A DNA stretch of 8,115 bases from DRLZ01 sp036478815 (GTDB lineage Bacteria > Pseudomonadota > Gammaproteobacteria > Methylococcales > DRLZ01), in contig JAZGEP010000195.1 of NCBI GenBank assembly GCA_036478815.1, positions 1-8,115 on the forward strand. The letters run 5' to 3'. A model generated the notes under the pieces. The model did not search any database, was not told the origin of the DNA, and saw only the letters and a program-made list of their open reading frames with translations. A program made the position numbers and the translations under genes. Of the stretch, positions 5,901 through 8,115 are shown piece by piece (the stretch's first letter is position 1; every line of letters starts with the position of its first letter).

Positions 5901-6568
5901 AAATTAATCAAGGCCTAACCATTTTGCTGGTTGACGACCATGCCATCGTGCGACTGGGTTATGGGATGTTACTAAAAAAAATTGAAAATATAGAGACTAT
6001 CCTTGAGGCAGAAGATGGCGCTCAGGCCTACCGGCTTTATATTACTCATCAGCCAGATATTGTCATCATGGATTTATCTTTACCGGGTGTTGGCGGCTTA
6101 GCAACGATACGAAAAATTGTTAAACGTGATGAGAACGCAAAAATTCTGGTTTTTAGCGTTCATGATGAACTAATTTATATCAAGCGCGCTTTAGAAAGTG
6201 GCGCCAAGGGCTACATTACCAAAAGCTGTTCACCAGCATTACTGATTAAGGCATTGCTTCAAGTTTCACGAAATGAGCTGTTTATTCAACCCGAAATTGC
6301 TCAACAACTTGTAAAACAGCAACTCGACGATAATCACCGCGACTGTATTACCAACAAACTATCACCAAGAGAGTTTGAGGTATTTCTTTTGATTGCACAG
6401 GGCTACTCAACTCAGACGACTGGTGAGCAGCTTAATTTAAGCGCCAAAACTATTTCAAATTATGTTTCAGTCATTAAAAACAAACTTGATGTTAGTACAG
6501 ATATTGAGTTAGTGCATACGGCTTACAGCTGTGGGCTACTTGACAGGAACGTGCATGAAATAACTTGA
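5897..6568 (+). CDS. LuxR/NarL-type response regulator, partner of the upstream kinase
   Basis: The 223-residue protein has a receiver domain (about 7-125) with acidic pocket D13-D14, phosphoacceptor D59 in IVIMDLSLPG, S87 and K109, and a C-terminal LuxR/GerE helix-turn-helix (about 153-212: LSPREFEVFLLIAQG, recognition-helix region LSAKTISNYVSVIKNKL). Phosphorylation is expected to promote dimerisation and DNA binding. Its ATG lies in the ATGA overlap with the kinase stop codon, and no separate Shine-Dalgarno is evident, so translation is probably coupled. The most likely targets are its own operon and the divergent receptor gene. The last residues (217-223, RNVHEIT) and the stop codon are encoded by the palindromic repeat at 6545-6631, so the natural C-terminus was probably altered by that insertion. 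The HTH domain is complete and function is likely kept. Confidence 0.92.
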   Translation: MKINQGLTILLVDDHAIVRLGYGMLLKKIENIETILEAEDGAQAYRLYITHQPDIVIMDLSLPGVGGLATIRKIVKRDENAKILVFSVHDELIYIKRALESGAKGYITKSCSPALLIKALLQVSRNELFIQPEIAQQLVKQQLDDNHRDCITNKLSPREFEVFLLIAQGYSTQTTGEQLNLSAKTISNYVSVIKNKLDVSTDIELVHTAYSCGLLDRNVHEIT

Positions 6569-6631
6569 ACATTCTGGCTGGTCTTTTGGCTCCTGCGCCA
6601 TCATTGTTTAAGTTATTCCATGCACGTTCCT
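6545..6631. repeat. Palindromic repeat (copy B), MITE-like, overlapping the regulator's stop codon
   Basis: The left arm (6546-6571, starting GGAACGTGCATG) and right arm (6605-6630, ending CATGCACGTTCC) are inverted copies matching at 24 of 26 bases, extended by one A-T pair at the outer edge. The 33-base centre has further partial pairing (TTCTGGC with GCCATCA). The arm matches the right end of the repeat at 1779-1802 at 22 of 24 bases. No frame is carried. It may act as a 3' structure for the kinase-regulator transcript, but there is no T-run typical of an intrinsic terminator. Confidence 0.7.
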
Positions 6632-6681
6632 AAGGAATGAAGAATCAGAGCCTGCATCGAATAGTGTGTTGATGTGGAGCA

Positions 6682-6759
6682 ATGACTGGCAAATATGAGC
6701 AAATAACTGGGGTCATCTATGGTCCCAGTTATTATTGGAAGTTAATAACATTCAATTAA
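6682..6759 (+). CDS. Possible 25-residue leader peptide before acetate kinase
   Basis: An ATG at 6682 opens a frame (MTGKYEQITGVIYGPSYYWK and five more residues) that ends at TAA 6757-6759, three bases before the acetate kinase ATG. GGAG lies just upstream but only 2 bases from the ATG, which is too close for good initiation. It is listed because acetate kinase itself lacks a Shine-Dalgarno at normal distance, so coupling from this frame would solve that. Chance occurrence is quite possible. Confidence 0.2.
   Translation: MTGKYEQITGVIYGPSYYWKLITFN
6702..6733 (+). promoter_or_regulatory. Strong hairpin in the acetate kinase leader
   Basis: AATAACTGGG (6702-6711) pairs perfectly with CCCAGTTATT (6724-6733). 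In RNA the stem extends by G-U, U-G, C-G and A-U to 14 pairs closing a TCTA tetraloop. It ends 29 bases before the acetate kinase start codon. There is no T-run after it, so it is a poor intrinsic terminator. A translational control element, an RNA-protein site or a small palindromic repeat are alternatives. Confidence 0.5.
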
Positions 6760-6762
6760 CCA

Positions 6763-7944
6763 ATGTTTCTAATCATCAATATCGGCAGTACCTCGGTAAA
6801 AACCCAATTATTTGACACAAACCTGACTGTCGTAGGGCAATTACATGCCGATTACACAGTGTTAACAGATACGATCATCTCCGAGCAATATTCAAATACT
6901 AATTTGAGTGTGCAGGATAGGGTGTTTGACTCGGTTGAGAGCGTGCTAAGGTTTGTTTTTGCTCGGTGGCAAAAATTTATCAATACACAACAGATTAAGC
7001 TTACGTCTATTGGTCATCGCATTGTCCACGGTGGCCCTGATTTCCATGAAGTCACTGTTATTAATCGCAGTACGATGGACGACCTGACCCAGTTGGATGC
7101 TTATGCGCCGCTACATAATCCCATCAATCGTTTGGGTATTAGCATTGCGGGCGAAATTTTTTCTGCGGTCACCCAATATGGCGTATTTGATACCGCATTT
7201 CATCATTCTATGCCGCAACAGGCGAGTCGTTACGCGCTTCCTGAAACGTTACTGCCAGAGATGGCATTACGTCGCTATGGCTTTCACGGTATTTCCTGTT
7301 CTTATGCGCTACGTCAAAGTGCTGCCATTCTGAATCGTCAGGATACTTCCCTGAATTTGATTGTCTTACATTTAGGAGGTGGTAGTAGCGCGACTGCGAT
7401 TGGTTCAGGAGTCAGTATTGATACTTCAATGGGTTTTTCACCTTTAGGCGGACTAATCATGGGCAGTCGTTGTGGCGATTTAGACCCAATGGTGCCAATG
7501 ACAGCGTTGCGCAGTGGTCTGTCGTTAACAGAGCTGGATCAGGTTTTGCAAAAGCAGAGCGGTTTACAGGCAATTGCTGGCACTGGTGATATGCGCAGCA
7601 TTCTTGAGCAAGCTTCTGCTGGCAGTGAGCAAGCTCAATTGGCGATTGATATGTACTGTTACCAGATCAAGAAAATCATCGGTGCTTACTATGCGGTGCT
7701 AGACTCCGTATCGGCACTGATTTTTACTGGAGGTATTGGTGAGAACTGTCCACTGATTCGTTGGAATATCGTTCAGGGTCTGGAAATATTGGGTCTGTCA
7801 ATCGATGCAGATAGCAACCAACAATCGATTACTACACATCGAGATATTGCGATATCTCATTGTAAAACACGCTGTTTAGTTATCCAATGTAATGAGGAGC
7901 TGGAGATAGCCCGTCAAATATCGGCTTTACTAGATATCACTTAA
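6763..7944 (+). CDS. ackA: Acetate kinase, divergent active-site loop
   Basis: Acetate kinase catalyses acetyl phosphate + ADP to acetate + ATP, reversibly, in the cytoplasm. The 393 residues are full length for the family. By comparison with the Methanosarcina thermophila enzyme, the key residues present are N6 (in NIGSTS), R86 (HRIVHGG), D143 (VFDTAF), H175 (RRYGFHG), R236 (GSRCGDLDP) and E378 (NEEL); acetate-pocket residues V88, L117, F174 and P227 are also kept. Differences stand out: the usual HLGNG is HLGGG (G206 in place of the conserved Asn), TPLEGL is SPLGGL, and PTNEE is QCNEE. The ATG follows an in-frame stop and has no Shine-Dalgarno at usual spacing (GGAAG is 21 bases away). Phosphoketolase starts 15 bases downstream, so acetyl phosphate from that enzyme is the likely substrate. 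A related kinase with altered substrate preference cannot be excluded. Confidence 0.9.
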   Translation: MFLIINIGSTSVKTQLFDTNLTVVGQLHADYTVLTDTIISEQYSNTNLSVQDRVFDSVESVLRFVFARWQKFINTQQIKLTSIGHRIVHGGPDFHEVTVINRSTMDDLTQLDAYAPLHNPINRLGISIAGEIFSAVTQYGVFDTAFHHSMPQQASRYALPETLLPEMALRRYGFHGISCSYALRQSAAILNRQDTSLNLIVLHLGGGSSATAIGSGVSIDTSMGFSPLGGLIMGSRCGDLDPMVPMTALRSGLSLTELDQVLQKQSGLQAIAGTGDMRSILEQASAGSEQAQLAIDMYCYQIKKIIGAYYAVLDSVSALIFTGGIGENCPLIRWNIVQGLEILGLSIDADSNQQSITTHRDIAISHCKTRCLVIQCNEELEIARQISALLDIT

Positions 7945-7959
7945 GTTTGGAGCGTTTTT

Positions 7960-8115
7960 ATGGAACAAACTACTCAATCCTTATCCTTTCAGTTAAGCGA
8001 TGACATGCTTCGACAAATGGATGCTTACTGGCGGGCAGCGAACTATATTTCTGTGGGTCAAATCTATCTGCTCGACAATCCACTATTAAAAGAAAAACTT
8101 CAGATTCAGCATATT
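7960..8115 (+). CDS. xfp: Xylulose-5-phosphate/fructose-6-phosphate phosphoketolase, N-terminus (cut by the window edge)
   Basis: Phosphoketolase is a thiamine-diphosphate enzyme that splits xylulose-5-phosphate (and often fructose-6-phosphate) with phosphate into acetyl phosphate plus glyceraldehyde-3-phosphate (or erythrose-4-phosphate). Only the first 52 residues are visible, but they contain the strongly conserved opening of the family: LRQMDAYWRAANYISVGQIY followed by LLDNPLL. Intact members are about 800 residues. A good Shine-Dalgarno (GGAG, 7949-7952) sits 7 bases before the ATG, and the gene follows acetate kinase by 15 bases, so the two are almost certainly one operon. Whether the rest is intact and which sugar phosphate is preferred cannot be judged here. 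Confidence 0.9.
   Translation, partial: MEQTTQSLSFQLSDDMLRQMDAYWRAANYISVGQIYLLDNPLLKEKLQIQHI

Noticed and set aside
1..8115. CRISPR arrays, tRNA and rRNA genes
   Set aside because: No regularly spaced repeats of CRISPR length, no tRNA-like cloverleaf arms and no rRNA-like stretch were seen when reading both strands.

Overview
The window looks like accessory-rich chromosome of a moderately AT-rich gammaproteobacterium. The evidence is an outer-membrane TonB-dependent receptor, a LapD/MoxY-type two-component system, an acetate kinase-phosphoketolase pair, and several palindromic dispersed repeats of the kind common in Gammaproteobacteria. A methylotroph or methanotroph would fit the MoxY-like kinase and the phosphoketolase route. 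That is inference: no methanol or methane oxidation gene is present here.

Layout. Positions 1-116 are one end of an insertion sequence; its transposase gene runs out of the window on the minus strand. Positions 117-321 are the upstream region of a Fic-family gene (322-1317, plus) and carry short direct repeats that could be an operator. Positions 1318-2080 contain no intact gene but hold debris: a hairpin repeat (1419-1478), a 5' remnant of rpiA on the minus strand (to 1602), a longer imperfect palindromic repeat (about 1654-1802), a doubtful decayed minus-strand frame (1807-1932) and a small stem-loop (1983-2010). Positions 2081-4408 (minus) encode a full-length TonB-dependent receptor. A 187-base divergent intergenic region with alternating TTGGGA/TCCCAA half-sites separates it from a plus-strand operon: sensor kinase (4596-5900) and LuxR-type response regulator (5897-6568), overlapping by 4 bases. 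The regulator's stop codon lies inside a second copy of the palindromic repeat family. After a structured leader come acetate kinase (6763-7944) and, 15 bases later, the start of phosphoketolase (7960 to the window end).

How the genes fit together. The receptor and the two-component system probably form one uptake-and-sensing unit: divergent, with the candidate operator almost exactly midway between their start codons. The ligand cannot be read from the sequence. Phosphoketolase splits xylulose-5-phosphate and/or fructose-6-phosphate to acetyl phosphate, and acetate kinase turns acetyl phosphate plus ADP into acetate plus ATP, so the right-hand operon is a carbon-overflow or energy-conserving branch. 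The left third (insertion sequence, Fic gene, rpiA remnant, repeats) appears to be a rearranged, mobile-element-prone region.
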